Origin: Stutzerimonas stutzeri
Lineage (GTDB): Bacteria > Pseudomonadota > Gammaproteobacteria > Pseudomonadales > Pseudomonadaceae
NCBI RefSeq assembly: GCF_000219605.1
Contig: NC_015740.1
Coordinates: 124,001 to 188,000 of the forward strand
Direction: 5' to 3'
Length of the DNA stretch: 64,000 nt
The notes under the pieces were generated by a model. It made no database searches. It saw nothing but the letters and a program-made list of their open reading frames with translations, and was not told the DNA's origin. This document shows, piece after piece, positions 9,703 to 17,925 of the stretch. Every line of letters starts with the position of its first letter. The first letter of the stretch is position 1. The position numbers and the translations under genes are program-made.

Positions 9703-9738
9703 ACTGCAAGGGTTTCGTCTTTAACCGTGCCTTGCAGT
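9703..9738. repeat. 9-bp inverted repeat near the left island end
   Basis: ACTGCAAGG at 9703-9711 is repeated in inverted form as CCTTGCAGT at 9730-9738, with an 18-bp spacer. It lies 58 bp inside the left attachment repeat. It could be a recombinase or accessory-factor site, or a hairpin in a leftover transcript. Apart from this and the leader remnant at 9830-9923, I see no gene between 9646 and 9925. Confidence 0.45.
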
Positions 9739-9829
9739 TTAGGGCTAATAGCGACATCTGAGGGAGGTTAGCCTTGGCACAAAAAACGAAATCCGGGATA
9801 TCGATTTTGACCACTAGCCGGACCGTGAA

Positions 9830-9923
9830 ATGAGGTTCACCTGCCAGGACAAATACGTGCCATGAAACAGCGAGTTAACTTGGTAGGCTCGTTTTCAGAA
9901 ACTTTTGCCAATATGACCGTCAT
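9830..9923 (+). pseudogene. Truncated leader and start codon of a JetA-like gene
   Basis: This stretch aligns with the leader of jetA at 21327-21430 at very roughly three quarters identity by eye, including an identical CCAGGACAAATACGT. It ends at ATGACCGTCAT, which aligns with GTGGCCGTCATG at the start of jetA. The homology stops where the miniature element at 9926 begins, so it looks like the 5' end of a second, diverged Wadjet-type operon cut off in the fourth codon. Only the leader and about four codons remain. Confidence 0.55.
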
Positions 9924-9925
9924 AG

Positions 9926-10024
9926 GGAAGCTCTGAAAAAGCCCGTTTTTCGCGAAACCGCTGCCCTGTATCCCGCATGGTTACTGGGCTCCATTTTTCG
10001 AGAAATGACTTTTTCAGACCATCC
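9926..10024. mobile_element. About 99-bp MITE with IS5-type ends
   Basis: The left end GGAAGCTCTGAAAAAGC and the inverted right end GGATGGTCTGAAAAAGT resemble the termini of the neighbouring IS5-type element (GGAAACTCTGAAGAAGAC and GGATGGTCTGAAGTAGTC). There is no coding sequence between them, so this is a non-autonomous derivative or deletion remnant. The right end directly abuts the TTAG duplication of the next element. The left flank reads ATAG rather than TTAG, so its own target duplication is imperfect or has been lost. Confidence 0.6.
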
Positions 10025-10028
10025 TTAG

Positions 10029-11218
10029 GGAAACTCTGAAGAAGACTTCCTGATTTGGCAAAATACCCCGATCCTACCCGCCGAGTAGCCCGATGAAGCA
10101 GATGACTTTCTCCGACGCCGAGTACGCCGGCAAGCGCAAGCAGACCCGCAAAGAGTTGTTCTTGATCGAAATGGATCGGGTAGTGCCATGGAAGGGTTTG
10201 GTTGCCTTGATCGAGCCCCACTACCCCAAGGGTGAAGGCGGACGTCCGGCCTATCCGCTGATGGCGATGCTGCGGGTTCATTTGATGCAGAACTGGTTTG
10301 GCTACAGCGATCCGGCGATGGAAGAGGCACTGTACGAGACCACCATCCTGCGGCAGTTCGCGGGGCTGAGCCTGGAGCGTATCCCCGACGAAACCACCAT
10401 CCTCAACTTCCGTCGCCTGCTGGAGAAACACGAACTGGCTGCTGGCATCCTGGCAGTTATCAATGGCTACCTGGGTGACCGTGGCCTGTCGCTGCGCCAA
10501 GGCACCATTGTCGATGCCACATTGATCAATGCACCGAGCTCGACCAAGAACAAGGACGGCAAACGCGACCCAGAGATGCATCAGACCAAGAAGGGCAACC
10601 AGTATTACTTCGGGGCCGAGGCACACATAGGTGTCGACGATGAATCGGGTTTGGTGCACAGCGTGGTGGTCACGGCAGCCAATGTCGCGGATGTCACCCA
10701 GGTCGATAAGCTGCTGCACGGCGAGGAGAACATGGTCGGCGCAGACGCCGGTTACACCGGCGTCGAGAAGCGTCCCGAACATGAAGGCCGCGAAGTCATC
10801 TGGCAGATCGCGGCCCGCCGCAGCACTTACAAGAAGCTGGATAAGCGCAGCGCGCTGTACAAAGCCAAGCGCAAGATCGAGAAGGCCAAAGCCCAGGTGC
10901 GCGCCAAGGTCGAGCACCCGTTCCGGGTGATCAAGCGTCAGTTTGGCTACACCAAGGTGCGCTTCCGAGGCCTGGCGAAGAATACGTCGCAGATGGTTAC
11001 GCTGTTTGCGCTATCGAATCTGTGGATGGCTCGCCGACATTTACTGACCTCTGCAGGAGAGGTGCGCCTGTAATGCGAGGCATAGCCGCTGCGAGGTGCT
11101 CGCAGCGGCTCAAGCATCGAATTGAGCCGGCGACTTGATCGTTTTTTGATCATTATCCCGCTTTAAAATCAGCAGTGCCTGAAGTCAGTCAGAAAAACTC
11201 GACTACTTCAGACCATCC
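10029..11218. mobile_element. IS5-family insertion sequence, copy 1
   Basis: A 1,190-bp element bounded by imperfect 18-bp inverted ends (GGAAACTCTGAAGAAGAC and, inverted, GGATGGTCTGAAGTAGTC) and flanked by a TTAG target duplication at 10025-10028 and 11219-11222. It holds one transposase gene. It is related to, but clearly diverged from, the copy at 37494-38685, so the two represent separate arrivals or an old duplication. Confidence 0.88.
10093..11073 (+). CDS. IS5-family transposase
   Basis: Full-length 326-residue DDE transposase of the IS5 group. The catalytic triad can be placed at the aspartate in TIVDATLINAP, the aspartate in GADAGYTGVEK and the glutamate in AKVEHPFRVIKRQFGY. The C terminus has the typical LFALSNLWMARR. 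Compared with the second copy in the window it has FGAEAHIGVD where that copy has the more usual FGMKAHIGVD, a change next to the core that may matter for activity. The start ATG lies 64 bp inside the left end of the element. Confidence 0.95.
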   Translation: MKQMTFSDAEYAGKRKQTRKELFLIEMDRVVPWKGLVALIEPHYPKGEGGRPAYPLMAMLRVHLMQNWFGYSDPAMEEALYETTILRQFAGLSLERIPDETTILNFRRLLEKHELAAGILAVINGYLGDRGLSLRQGTIVDATLINAPSSTKNKDGKRDPEMHQTKKGNQYYFGAEAHIGVDDESGLVHSVVVTAANVADVTQVDKLLHGEENMVGADAGYTGVEKRPEHEGREVIWQIAARRSTYKKLDKRSALYKAKRKIEKAKAQVRAKVEHPFRVIKRQFGYTKVRFRGLAKNTSQMVTLFALSNLWMARRHLLTSAGEVRL

Positions 11219-11255
11219 TTAGAGGTAATAAAGCGCTGGCAACCGTAAGCATACT

Positions 11256-12467
11256 TTAGGCCCCGAGGATGTTGTGCTGCGGGCCGAAAGGGAAGCCGGT
11301 AATGTTCTCGGCGCCATGCGCTTGCACGACTAAAATGTCATGCTCGCGATAGCCCCCGGCGCCAGCCTGGCCTTCGGGCAGCATGATCATTGGCTCCATC
11401 GATACAACCATGCCCGGCTCGAGCACCGTCTCGATGTCCTCGCGCAACTCCAGCCCGGCCTCGCGGCCATAGTAGTGGCTGAGCACGCCGAACGAGTGGC
11501 CGTAGCCGAAGGTGCGGTACTGCAGCAGGTCGTGCTGCTGGTAGATCTCGTTCAACTCGGCGGCGATGTCGCAGCAGCGCACGCCGGGGCGGATCAGTTC
11601 GAGGCCGCGCTTATGCACCTGGCAGTTGATCTCCCACAGCTGCAGATGGCGCTCGCTCGGCTCGCCGAAGAACAGGGTGCGCTCCAGCGCGGTGTAGTAG
11701 CCGGCAATCATCGGGAAGCAGTTGAGCGAGAGGATGTCGCCGCGCTGCACCCGGCGGGTGGTGACCGGGTTGTGTGCGCCGTCGGTGTTGAGCCCGGACT
11801 GAAACCAAGTCCAGGTGTCGCGCAGCTCGCCGTGCGGCACGCGGCGGGCGATCTCACGGGTCATCGCCGTGGTGGCGGCCAGCGCCACCTCGTATTCCGG
11901 CACGCCCTCGGCGATCGCCTCGACGCAGGCGGCGCCGCCGATGTCGGCCACTGCCGCGCCGATCTTGATCAGCTCGATTTCCTCGGCGGACTTGACCATG
12001 CGCATGCGCATGGTGGCCGGCGCCACGTCGAGGAACTCGATACCTTCTAGCGCGACGTCGAACTTGCGGCGGTGATCGAGGCTGACGTGGTCGAACTCCA
12101 GGCCGACGCGGCGGGCGCCCTGCGGCACCGCCTCGCGCACGGCGCGGAAGTAGTTGTCGCGCTGCCAGTCGGTGTAGATCAGGTTGTCACCCAGGCTGCG
12201 GCGATAGCCCTGGCCGCCGTCGATGTTGGTGGTGATCAGCGTCGAGCGGTCCTGGGTCACCACCAGCGCATAGCTCCGGCCGAAGGAGCAGTAGAGAAAG
12301 TCGCCGAAGTAGTTGACGTTGTGGATCGAGGTCAGCACCACTGTGTCCAGCTGCAGCGCCTGCATCTGGACGCGCAGCATGGCCAGGCGACGGTTCATCT
12401 CCGCCACGCTGAAAGTGGCGCGCATTTTCGGCCCGTTGGGCAGGTTGATAAGGCTGGGCATGCTCAT
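11256..12467 (-). CDS. Creatinase (creatine amidinohydrolase)
   Basis: Hydrolyses creatine to sarcosine and urea. The protein has the pita-bread fold sequence of the creatinase/aminopeptidase P family and closely follows remembered Pseudomonas creatinases: SIHNVNYFGDFLYCSFGR near residue 46, YTDWQRDNYF near 98, SGLNTDGAHNPVTTRR near 240, RTFGYGHSFGVLSHYYGREA near 315 and EPGMVVSMEPMIMLPEG near 345. The ATG at 12467 follows AGGAG at 8-base spacing and gives 403 residues, the length I recall for the P. putida enzyme; the longer upstream frame is not needed. A 19-bp palindrome at 12558-12576 lies in its promoter region and recurs before the transporter genes. Sarcosine-degrading enzymes are not in the window. 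Confidence 0.92.
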   Translation of the reverse strand: MSMPSLINLPNGPKMRATFSVAEMNRRLAMLRVQMQALQLDTVVLTSIHNVNYFGDFLYCSFGRSYALVVTQDRSTLITTNIDGGQGYRRSLGDNLIYTDWQRDNYFRAVREAVPQGARRVGLEFDHVSLDHRRKFDVALEGIEFLDVAPATMRMRMVKSAEEIELIKIGAAVADIGGAACVEAIAEGVPEYEVALAATTAMTREIARRVPHGELRDTWTWFQSGLNTDGAHNPVTTRRVQRGDILSLNCFPMIAGYYTALERTLFFGEPSERHLQLWEINCQVHKRGLELIRPGVRCCDIAAELNEIYQQHDLLQYRTFGYGHSFGVLSHYYGREAGLELREDIETVLEPGMVVSMEPMIMLPEGQAGAGGYREHDILVVQAHGAENITGFPFGPQHNILGA

Positions 12468-12557
12468 GCCGGGACTCCTGTTCGGTGTTGAGAGGATGTG
12501 GGCCACAGCATCCTCCCGGGCAGTCCAGGCGAACAAACGGCGATTCTTAATCCTCAG

Positions 12558-12576
12558 CCATTAGCCGGCCTAATGG
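12558..12576. promoter_or_regulatory. Perfect palindrome upstream of creatinase, likely LysR operator (copy 1)
   Basis: CCATTAGCCGGCCTAATGG has perfect 7-bp arms around a 5-bp centre and fits the T-N11-A form of LysR-type operators. It lies 91 bp upstream of the creatinase start and just past the end of the LysR gene. The same core occurs at 13560-13577. Confidence 0.65.
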
Positions 12577-12579
12577 CGC

Positions 12580-13512
12580 TCAGGCGCCCAGCAGCGCCTG
12601 GCGATCCTGCAGGTGCTGGCCAACCTCGGCCTGAAGCCACTCGGCAAAGGCCTGCACCCGGGGGCGCTCCACGTAGTCCTGTGGGCAGACCAGCCAGACC
12701 TGGCCATCGTGCAGCACATCGGCGAAAGGGCGGCAGAGGATGCCCTGACGCAGGTCGTCGGCGCACAGCGAATGGCGCACCAGCGCCACGCCCTGCCCGC
12801 TGCAGGCTGCCTGCAGCACCAGATCGGCACGTGAATAGCCGCAGCCGCCACGGGTATCGACGTCGTAGCGACCCTGGCGCGACAGGAAGGCATCCCAGTT
12901 GGTGCTGTAGGCCGCATGCGGCATCGAGTCGTGCAACAGGGTGGTGCCGGCCAGATCGGCGTAGTCGTGCAGCGGGCAGCGCGCCAGCAGCGCCGGGCTG
13001 GCCACCGGGTAGATCAGGTCCTCGAACAGGTGGCGCTGGGCCAGACGGGCATCGTCGGTCCAGATCGAGGTTACCGCCAGGTCGACCTCGTCGCCCTTGA
13101 AGTTGGGCGGGGCCAGGTTGGCATCCACCTGCAGCTGGATGTCCGGGAAAGCCCGATTGAACGCGGCCAGGCGCGGCAACAGCCACTTGGTGGCGAATGA
13201 GGGCATTACGCGCACTTTCAGGGTGCCTGCCAGCGCCTCGTCCCCAATCTGGTGCAGGGTCGCGCCAATCAGACTCAAGGCCTCCGCCACCCCGGCGTAG
13301 AGGCGCTCGCCATGGCTGGTCAGGCGCAGGCCGCGCGGCAGGCGATGGAACAGCGGGTAGCCGAGGTGCTGTTCGAGGGCCTGGATCTTCTGACTCACCG
13401 CACTTTGGGTGAGGAACAGGTCCTGGGAGGCGCGGGTAAAGCTCAGGTGGCGGGCAGCGGCCTCGAAGTAGCGCAGACCTTCGAGAGACGGCAAGGCACG
13501 GGATGGGGGCAT
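12580..13512 (-). CDS. LysR-family regulator of the creatinase/ABC module (GcvA-like)
   Basis: LysR-type transcription factor of about 310 residues. The N-terminal helix-turn-helix is clear (LRYFEAAARHLSFTRAS, then LTQSAVSQKIQALEQHLG), followed by a substrate-binding effector domain ending in SRQGRYDVDTRGGCGYS and a C-terminal region rich in hydrophobics. It is flanked on one side by creatinase (same strand, downstream) and on the other by divergent ABC transporter genes, with matching palindromes in both control regions. It therefore probably regulates both and itself. I used the ATG at 13512, which places the usual short N terminus before the HTH; an ATG at 13539 is possible. Confidence 0.88.
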   Translation of the reverse strand: MPPSRALPSLEGLRYFEAAARHLSFTRASQDLFLTQSAVSQKIQALEQHLGYPLFHRLPRGLRLTSHGERLYAGVAEALSLIGATLHQIGDEALAGTLKVRVMPSFATKWLLPRLAAFNRAFPDIQLQVDANLAPPNFKGDEVDLAVTSIWTDDARLAQRHLFEDLIYPVASPALLARCPLHDYADLAGTTLLHDSMPHAAYSTNWDAFLSRQGRYDVDTRGGCGYSRADLVLQAACSGQGVALVRHSLCADDLRQGILCRPFADVLHDGQVWLVCPQDYVERPRVQAFAEWLQAEVGQHLQDRQALLGA

Positions 13513-13559
13513 GGCAATCACTCTGTTGGATACGCCCATCCCAGCAGGATTCGTGCCGG

Positions 13560-13577
13560 CATTAGCCGGCCTAATGG
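13560..13577. promoter_or_regulatory. Likely LysR operator (copy 2) in the divergent promoter region
   Basis: CATTAGCCGGCCTAATG (6-bp arms) repeats the palindrome at 12558-12576. It lies 48 bp before the LysR start and 83 bp before the start of the substrate-binding protein gene, the classical location for a LysR-type autoregulated divergent promoter. Confidence 0.65.
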
Positions 13578-13660
13578 CTCGCCGTTAGAAAAAGCCGTTT
13601 GTGGGGGAAATCGGCACTGAACATGCTTGAGCCATCGCCAACTCCCTTAAGGACCGTCCC

Positions 13661-14512
13661 ATGAAAGCGTTTCGCTCCCTGTTTGCTCCCCTGCTGCTCG
13701 GTGCCCTACTGCCACTGCACGCCGCCACTGCCCATGCCGACCTGCTCGCCGACATCAGGCAGCGTGGTGAGATCGTGATCGCCACCGAGGCGCGCTATGC
13801 GCCTTTTGAAATGCTGGAGAACGGCAAGATCGTCGGCTACGGCAAGGACATCCTCGACGAGATCATGAAGGAGCTGCCGGGGGTCACGCTCAAACAGCTC
13901 GACGTGCCGTTCCAAGGCATCCTGCCAGGGCTGTCCAGCCAGCGCTTCGACTTCGTCGCCACCTCGCTGACCATTACCCAGGCACGCACGGAGAGCTTCG
14001 CCTTCACCGTGCCGTTCGCCACCGCCAGCGTGGCGGTGCTCAAGCGCAAGGGTGATGAGCGCATCGCCAGCGCCGGCGATCTGGTCGGCAAGGTGGTCGG
14101 CAGCCAGTCCGGCGCGCCGCAGATCGAGGTGCTCAAGGCCTACGAGAACGAGGTGCTCAAGCCGCAGCACGGCGCCGGGGTGAAGGAGATCAAGGCGTTC
14201 ATGGACTACAACGAGGCCTACGCCGCCCTCGCCTCGCGCCGCGTCGATGCCGTGGTGCAGTCGCTACCCAACCTGGCGCCGCTGGTCAAGGAGCGTGCCG
14301 ACGTGTTCGAGATCGTCCAGCCGCCCTTCGGTCCGGCCACCTACTACGCCTGGGCCGGGCGCAAGGATGCCGACAGCGCTTCGCTGGTGCAGTTCTTCAG
14401 TGACGGCATCGCCCGCCTGAACCAGAGCGGCAAGCTGGCCGAGCTGCAGCGCAAGTGGTTCGGCTTCGAGATGCCGGTGCCAGCCGACCAGGTGCCCACC
14501 CCGGCCAACTGA
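13661..14512 (+). CDS. ABC transporter periplasmic substrate-binding protein (family 3)
   Basis: Periplasmic binding protein of the polar amino-acid family. A signal peptide covers residues 1-26 (cleavage after ATAHA), and the mature domain starts DLLADIRQRGEIVIATEARYAPFE, typical of SBP family 3, with the second lobe around SGAPQIEVLK and the hinge near MDYNEAYAALASRRVDAVV. Length is 283 residues. It is the first gene of a four-gene transport operon (binding protein, two permeases, ATPase) divergent from the LysR gene. Because of the creatinase next door, creatine or a related guanidino compound is a plausible ligand, but the sequence alone does not prove it. Confidence 0.9.
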   Translation: MKAFRSLFAPLLLGALLPLHAATAHADLLADIRQRGEIVIATEARYAPFEMLENGKIVGYGKDILDEIMKELPGVTLKQLDVPFQGILPGLSSQRFDFVATSLTITQARTESFAFTVPFATASVAVLKRKGDERIASAGDLVGKVVGSQSGAPQIEVLKAYENEVLKPQHGAGVKEIKAFMDYNEAYAALASRRVDAVVQSLPNLAPLVKERADVFEIVQPPFGPATYYAWAGRKDADSASLVQFFSDGIARLNQSGKLAELQRKWFGFEMPVPADQVPTPAN

Positions 14513-14543
14513 TCGCCATCCATCGCCAGCACGGGACCACGCC

Positions 14544-15194
14544 ATGTTCGACTTCACTGCCGTCATTCCCCACCTGCCGCAGCTGCTGGTCGGTCTGGCC
14601 AGCACCCTGCTGGTCTCGCTCAGTGCCATCGCCCTGGGGCTGGTGCTCGGCTGGGCGATCTGCCTGGGCCTGACCGGCCACCGAGCCTGGCTGCGTCGCG
14701 TCTGTGCGATCTATGTCAGCTTTTTCCGCGGCACGCCGCTGCTGGTGCAGCTGATCCTGGTGTTCTACGCCCTGCCGGCGGTAGGTATCAGCCTGCCGCC
14801 GTTGGCCGCCGCGGTGCTGGCGCTGACCCTCAACAGCGCCGCCTTCCAAGGCGAGATCCTGCGCTCGGGATTCCAGATGCTGCCCAAGGGGCAACTCGAA
14901 GCGGCGCGCGACCTCGGCCTATCGCCGCTGCAGACCTTGCTGCATGTGCAGATCCCTCAGGTACTGCGCAGCATGCTGCCGGCGCTGACCAACGAGACCA
15001 TCGACATCATCAAGAACTCCGCGCTGGTCTCCGCGGTGGCCGTGCACGAACTGATGCGCACCGCGCAGACCCTCGCCTCCACCACCTACCGCCCGATCGA
15101 GTTCTTCGCCGTGGCCGGGCTGCTCTACCTGCTGGTGACCCTGTGCACCGGACGCCTGGGCAGCTGGCTCGAATCCCGACTGCGCACCGCCTGA
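14544..15194 (+). CDS. ABC transporter permease, His/Glu/Gln family (first)
   Basis: Inner-membrane permease of 216 residues with about five membrane segments. The family EAA loop is present as EAARDLGLSPLQTLLHVQIPQ near residue 120, which contacts the ATPase. FFRGTPLLVQLILVFYALP near residue 56 is the usual N-terminal motif of this family. It follows the binding-protein gene by 31 bp and pairs with the second permease 10 bp downstream, so a heterodimeric membrane domain is expected. Confidence 0.92.
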   Translation: MFDFTAVIPHLPQLLVGLASTLLVSLSAIALGLVLGWAICLGLTGHRAWLRRVCAIYVSFFRGTPLLVQLILVFYALPAVGISLPPLAAAVLALTLNSAAFQGEILRSGFQMLPKGQLEAARDLGLSPLQTLLHVQIPQVLRSMLPALTNETIDIIKNSALVSAVAVHELMRTAQTLASTTYRPIEFFAVAGLLYLLVTLCTGRLGSWLESRLRTA

Positions 15195-15204
15195 GAGACT
15201 GGCC

Positions 15205-15864
15205 ATGATCGACTTCAACCTGCTTGCCGAACACCGCGAGGCAATCCTCGCCGGTGTCTGGATGACCGTGAAGATGAGTGCCGGCGGCATTTCCCTCGGC
15301 CTGCTGCTGGGCCTGGCGCTGCACGGTCTGCGCCAGCTCGGCGGAATCTGGCTGGTGCCGCTGTACCACGCCTACGTCGCTCTATTTCGCGGCACGCCGC
15401 TGCTGGTGCAGCTGTTCCTGGTCTTTTACGGCGGGCCGTACATCGGCCTGGAGTGGAGTGCCGAACGGGTCGGCCTGGTCGGCCTGGCGCTGTACGGCGC
15501 CGCCTACTTCGCTGAGATCATCCGCGCCGGGCGCGAGGCCATCCCGCGCGGCCAGATCGAGTCCGCGCGCGACCTCGGCCTGAGCCCGGGGCAGATGTTC
15601 CGCGTGGTGCTCTGGCCGCAGATGCTGGCGCGCTGCCTGGCGCCGCTGGTGGGCCAGACGGTGATCCTGGTCAAGGAGTCCTCAGTGCTGTCGATCATCA
15701 CCGTGGCCGAACTGACCAACGTGGCGATGACCATCGCCACCCAGAGCTATTCCATGCTCGAACCCTATGCAGTGCTGGCCCTGGCCTACTGGGCCATCGC
15801 CATTGTCGTGGCCGCCATCGGGGCGCGCCTGGAACGCCACTTCACCCAGTATCAGTGCCGCTGA
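15205..15864 (+). CDS. ABC transporter permease, His/Glu/Gln family (second)
   Basis: Second inner-membrane permease, 219 residues, similar in layout to its upstream partner. FRGTPLLVQLFLVFYGGPYIG lies near residue 60 and the EAA-type loop ESARDLGLSPGQMFRVVLWP near 117. Several hydrophobic segments span the sequence, the last being LALAYWAIAIVVAAIGARL near the C terminus. The gene is 10 bp after the first permease and 10 bp before the ATPase, giving a compact operon. Confidence 0.92.
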   Translation: MIDFNLLAEHREAILAGVWMTVKMSAGGISLGLLLGLALHGLRQLGGIWLVPLYHAYVALFRGTPLLVQLFLVFYGGPYIGLEWSAERVGLVGLALYGAAYFAEIIRAGREAIPRGQIESARDLGLSPGQMFRVVLWPQMLARCLAPLVGQTVILVKESSVLSIITVAELTNVAMTIATQSYSMLEPYAVLALAYWAIAIVVAAIGARLERHFTQYQCR

Positions 15865-15874
15865 GGAGCCCGCC

Positions 15875-16672
15875 ATGTCCCAACCCTACGCCATCGAGAT
15901 CCGCGACTTGCACAAGCACTACGGCGCGCACCATGTCCTCAAGGGCATCGACCTTGATATCCGCCCCGGCGAGGTGGTCAGCATCATCGGAGGTTCCGGC
16001 TCGGGCAAGTCCACCCTGCTGCGCTGCATCAACTTCCTCGAGGAGTACACCGGCGGAGAAGTACTGGTGAACGGTCGGATGATCGGCTACGGCAGCTCGG
16101 TCACCGGCGAACCCTACCGCCTGCCCGAACAGACGATCCGCGAGTCGCTCACCGACGTCTGCATGGTGTTCCAGCAGTTCAACCTGTGGCCGCACATGAG
16201 GGTGCTGGACAACGTCGCCGCGCCGCTGCGCCTGGTCAAGGGCGTGCGCAAGGCCGAAGCCTATGAGCGCGCCCAAGCACAGCTGGAGCGCGTCGGCATG
16301 GGCCACAAAGCCGCCAGCTACCCCGGCCAGCTGTCCGGCGGCCAGCAGCAGCGGGTGGCCATCGCCCGTGCGCTGACCATGCAGCCGAGCATCATGCTGT
16401 TCGACGAACCCACCTCGGCGCTCGACCCGGAACTGGTTGGCGAGGTACTCAACGTCATCCGCGACCTCGCCGATGCCGGCATGACCCTGGCGATCGTCAC
16501 CCACGAGATGGGCTTCGCCGCCAGGGTCTCGGACAAGGTGGTCTTCCTCGCCGAGGGCCGCATCGAGGAACAGGGCGCTCCCCAGGACCTGTTCAATACG
16601 CCGCAGAGCGCGCGCCTGCAGCAGTTCCTAACCTCCTGGAACGAACGACAGAACAGCCTGGCCATGGCCTGA
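15875..16672 (+). CDS. ABC transporter ATP-binding protein, polar amino-acid type
   Basis: Cytoplasmic ATPase of the transporter, 265 residues. Walker A is GGSGSGKST near residue 40, the Q-loop CMVFQQFNLWPHM near 98, the signature LSGGQQQRVAIARAL near 151, Walker B IMLFDEPTSALDPE near 172, and the H-loop VTHEMGFA near 207. The ATG at 15875 follows GAGGAGCCCGCC, giving a good ribosome site; an earlier open frame overlapping the permease is not likely to be used. It closes the four-gene transporter operon. Confidence 0.95.
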   Translation: MSQPYAIEIRDLHKHYGAHHVLKGIDLDIRPGEVVSIIGGSGSGKSTLLRCINFLEEYTGGEVLVNGRMIGYGSSVTGEPYRLPEQTIRESLTDVCMVFQQFNLWPHMRVLDNVAAPLRLVKGVRKAEAYERAQAQLERVGMGHKAASYPGQLSGGQQQRVAIARALTMQPSIMLFDEPTSALDPELVGEVLNVIRDLADAGMTLAIVTHEMGFAARVSDKVVFLAEGRIEEQGAPQDLFNTPQSARLQQFLTSWNERQNSLAMA

Positions 16673-16791
16673 CCCAGGCTGCCTGACCCAAGCGCCACAA
16701 CCCCGACCTTGCCCCCTGCGCCAGCAGCGCGGGCGGGTTCCGTGCGACCATCGCCATCCGACACACGGGCTCCGCGCCCTCTGGATAGACC

Positions 16792-17751
16792 ATGAAACAA
16801 GGTGTTTTCTACGGCAGCCTGGCCGGCGCCGCCTGGGGGCTGGTGTTCCTCTCCCCGGCGCTGCTCGCCGACTTCTCGCCGCTGCTGCTCAGCTGCGGGC
16901 GCTTCCTCATGTACGGCGTCATCGCCCTGCTGATCGGCCTGCCGCTGGCGCGCGGTCTGCTGCGCAAGCTCAGCCTGGCGGACTTGCTGGCGCTCACCCG
17001 CCTGTCGCTGACCGGCAATATTGTCTACTTCGTCCTGCTGGCCGCCGCTGTGCAGCGGGTCGGCATCGCGGCGACCTCGCTGGTGATCGGTGTGCTCCCG
17101 CTGACCATCACCCTACTCGGGCGCAACGAGGCCGATGCCCCTGCCCTGCGCCGGCTGCTCTGGCCGCTGCTGGCGGTGCTGGTCGGCATCGTCTGCATCA
17201 ACCTGGAGGCGCTGCTGGGTGGCAGCGGGCAGAGCCAGCCGCTGGACGAGCGGGTGCAGGGCATGGTCTACGCGGTGCTGGCACTGGCCTGCTGGAGCTG
17301 GTTCGCCACCGACAATGCGCGCTGTCTGAAGCGCCAGACCCACTTCAACAGCAATGAGTGGTCGCTGCTGACGGGCATGATCACGGGCCTGCTGGCCGGC
17401 TGCATCTGGCTGGCAGCCGAGCTGCTCGGCCTTACCGCGGTGCAGATCGAGCTGCCTGCCGAGCGCTGGCAGAGTTTCTGGCTGGTCAACCTGGTCCTCG
17501 CCGTGGTGGCCTCATGGCTGGGCTACACCTTCTGGAACGCCAGCACCCGCCGCCTACCGCTGACCCTGTCAGGGCAGATGGTCGTCTTCGAGACCTTATT
17601 CGCCCTGGTCTACGGCTTTGTTTACCTACAACGCCTGCCTACTCTGCTGGAAGGCTTCGCCATACTCCTGCTGCTGGGCGGTGTTTGCGCCGCCGTGGCG
17701 CGGCATGGTAAGCCGGCCGTTACGGCACCGGTGAACGTCACTTTAGGGTAG
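16792..17751 (+). CDS. DMT/EamA-family transporter
   Basis: Integral membrane protein of 319 residues with about ten membrane segments in two EamA-type halves, consistent with a drug/metabolite exporter. The N terminus is GVFYGSLAGAAWGLVFLSPALL, and the second half ends with LEGFAILLLLGGVCAAVA. It follows the ABC operon after 119 bp on the same strand, so it may belong to the same regulon and could export a product such as a catabolic intermediate. No specific substrate can be read from the sequence. Confidence 0.85.
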   Translation: MKQGVFYGSLAGAAWGLVFLSPALLADFSPLLLSCGRFLMYGVIALLIGLPLARGLLRKLSLADLLALTRLSLTGNIVYFVLLAAAVQRVGIAATSLVIGVLPLTITLLGRNEADAPALRRLLWPLLAVLVGIVCINLEALLGGSGQSQPLDERVQGMVYAVLALACWSWFATDNARCLKRQTHFNSNEWSLLTGMITGLLAGCIWLAAELLGLTAVQIELPAERWQSFWLVNLVLAVVASWLGYTFWNASTRRLPLTLSGQMVVFETLFALVYGFVYLQRLPTLLEGFAILLLLGGVCAAVARHGKPAVTAPVNVTLG

Positions 17752-17870
17752 GACGACAACTGATCAATAAAGCGGTTTACCACAGGTAGATATGTGACAA
17801 ATTTCAGCAGAGAACGCTCGGTTAATAGTGGAGATGAACAGGTGCTTGAACTAATCATAGTACGGCAGCC

Positions 17871-17925
17871 AGCTCACTCGTCCTTGGCGGGGTTAGTGCA
17901 GCAGTTAGCTCACTCGTCCTTGGCG
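17871..17925. repeat. 19-bp direct repeat at the 3' end of the AbrB-like gene
   Basis: AGCTCACTCGTCCTTGGCG occurs at 17871-17889 and again at 17907-17925. The second copy encodes the last codons and stop of the AbrB-like gene; the first lies just past the stop. It looks like a short tandem duplication of the gene end. Confidence 0.75.

Noticed and set aside
9774..9833. 19-codon TTG-initiated frame with GGAGG upstream near the left island end
   Set aside because: Too short to support, no homology; possibly a remnant of a truncated gene.
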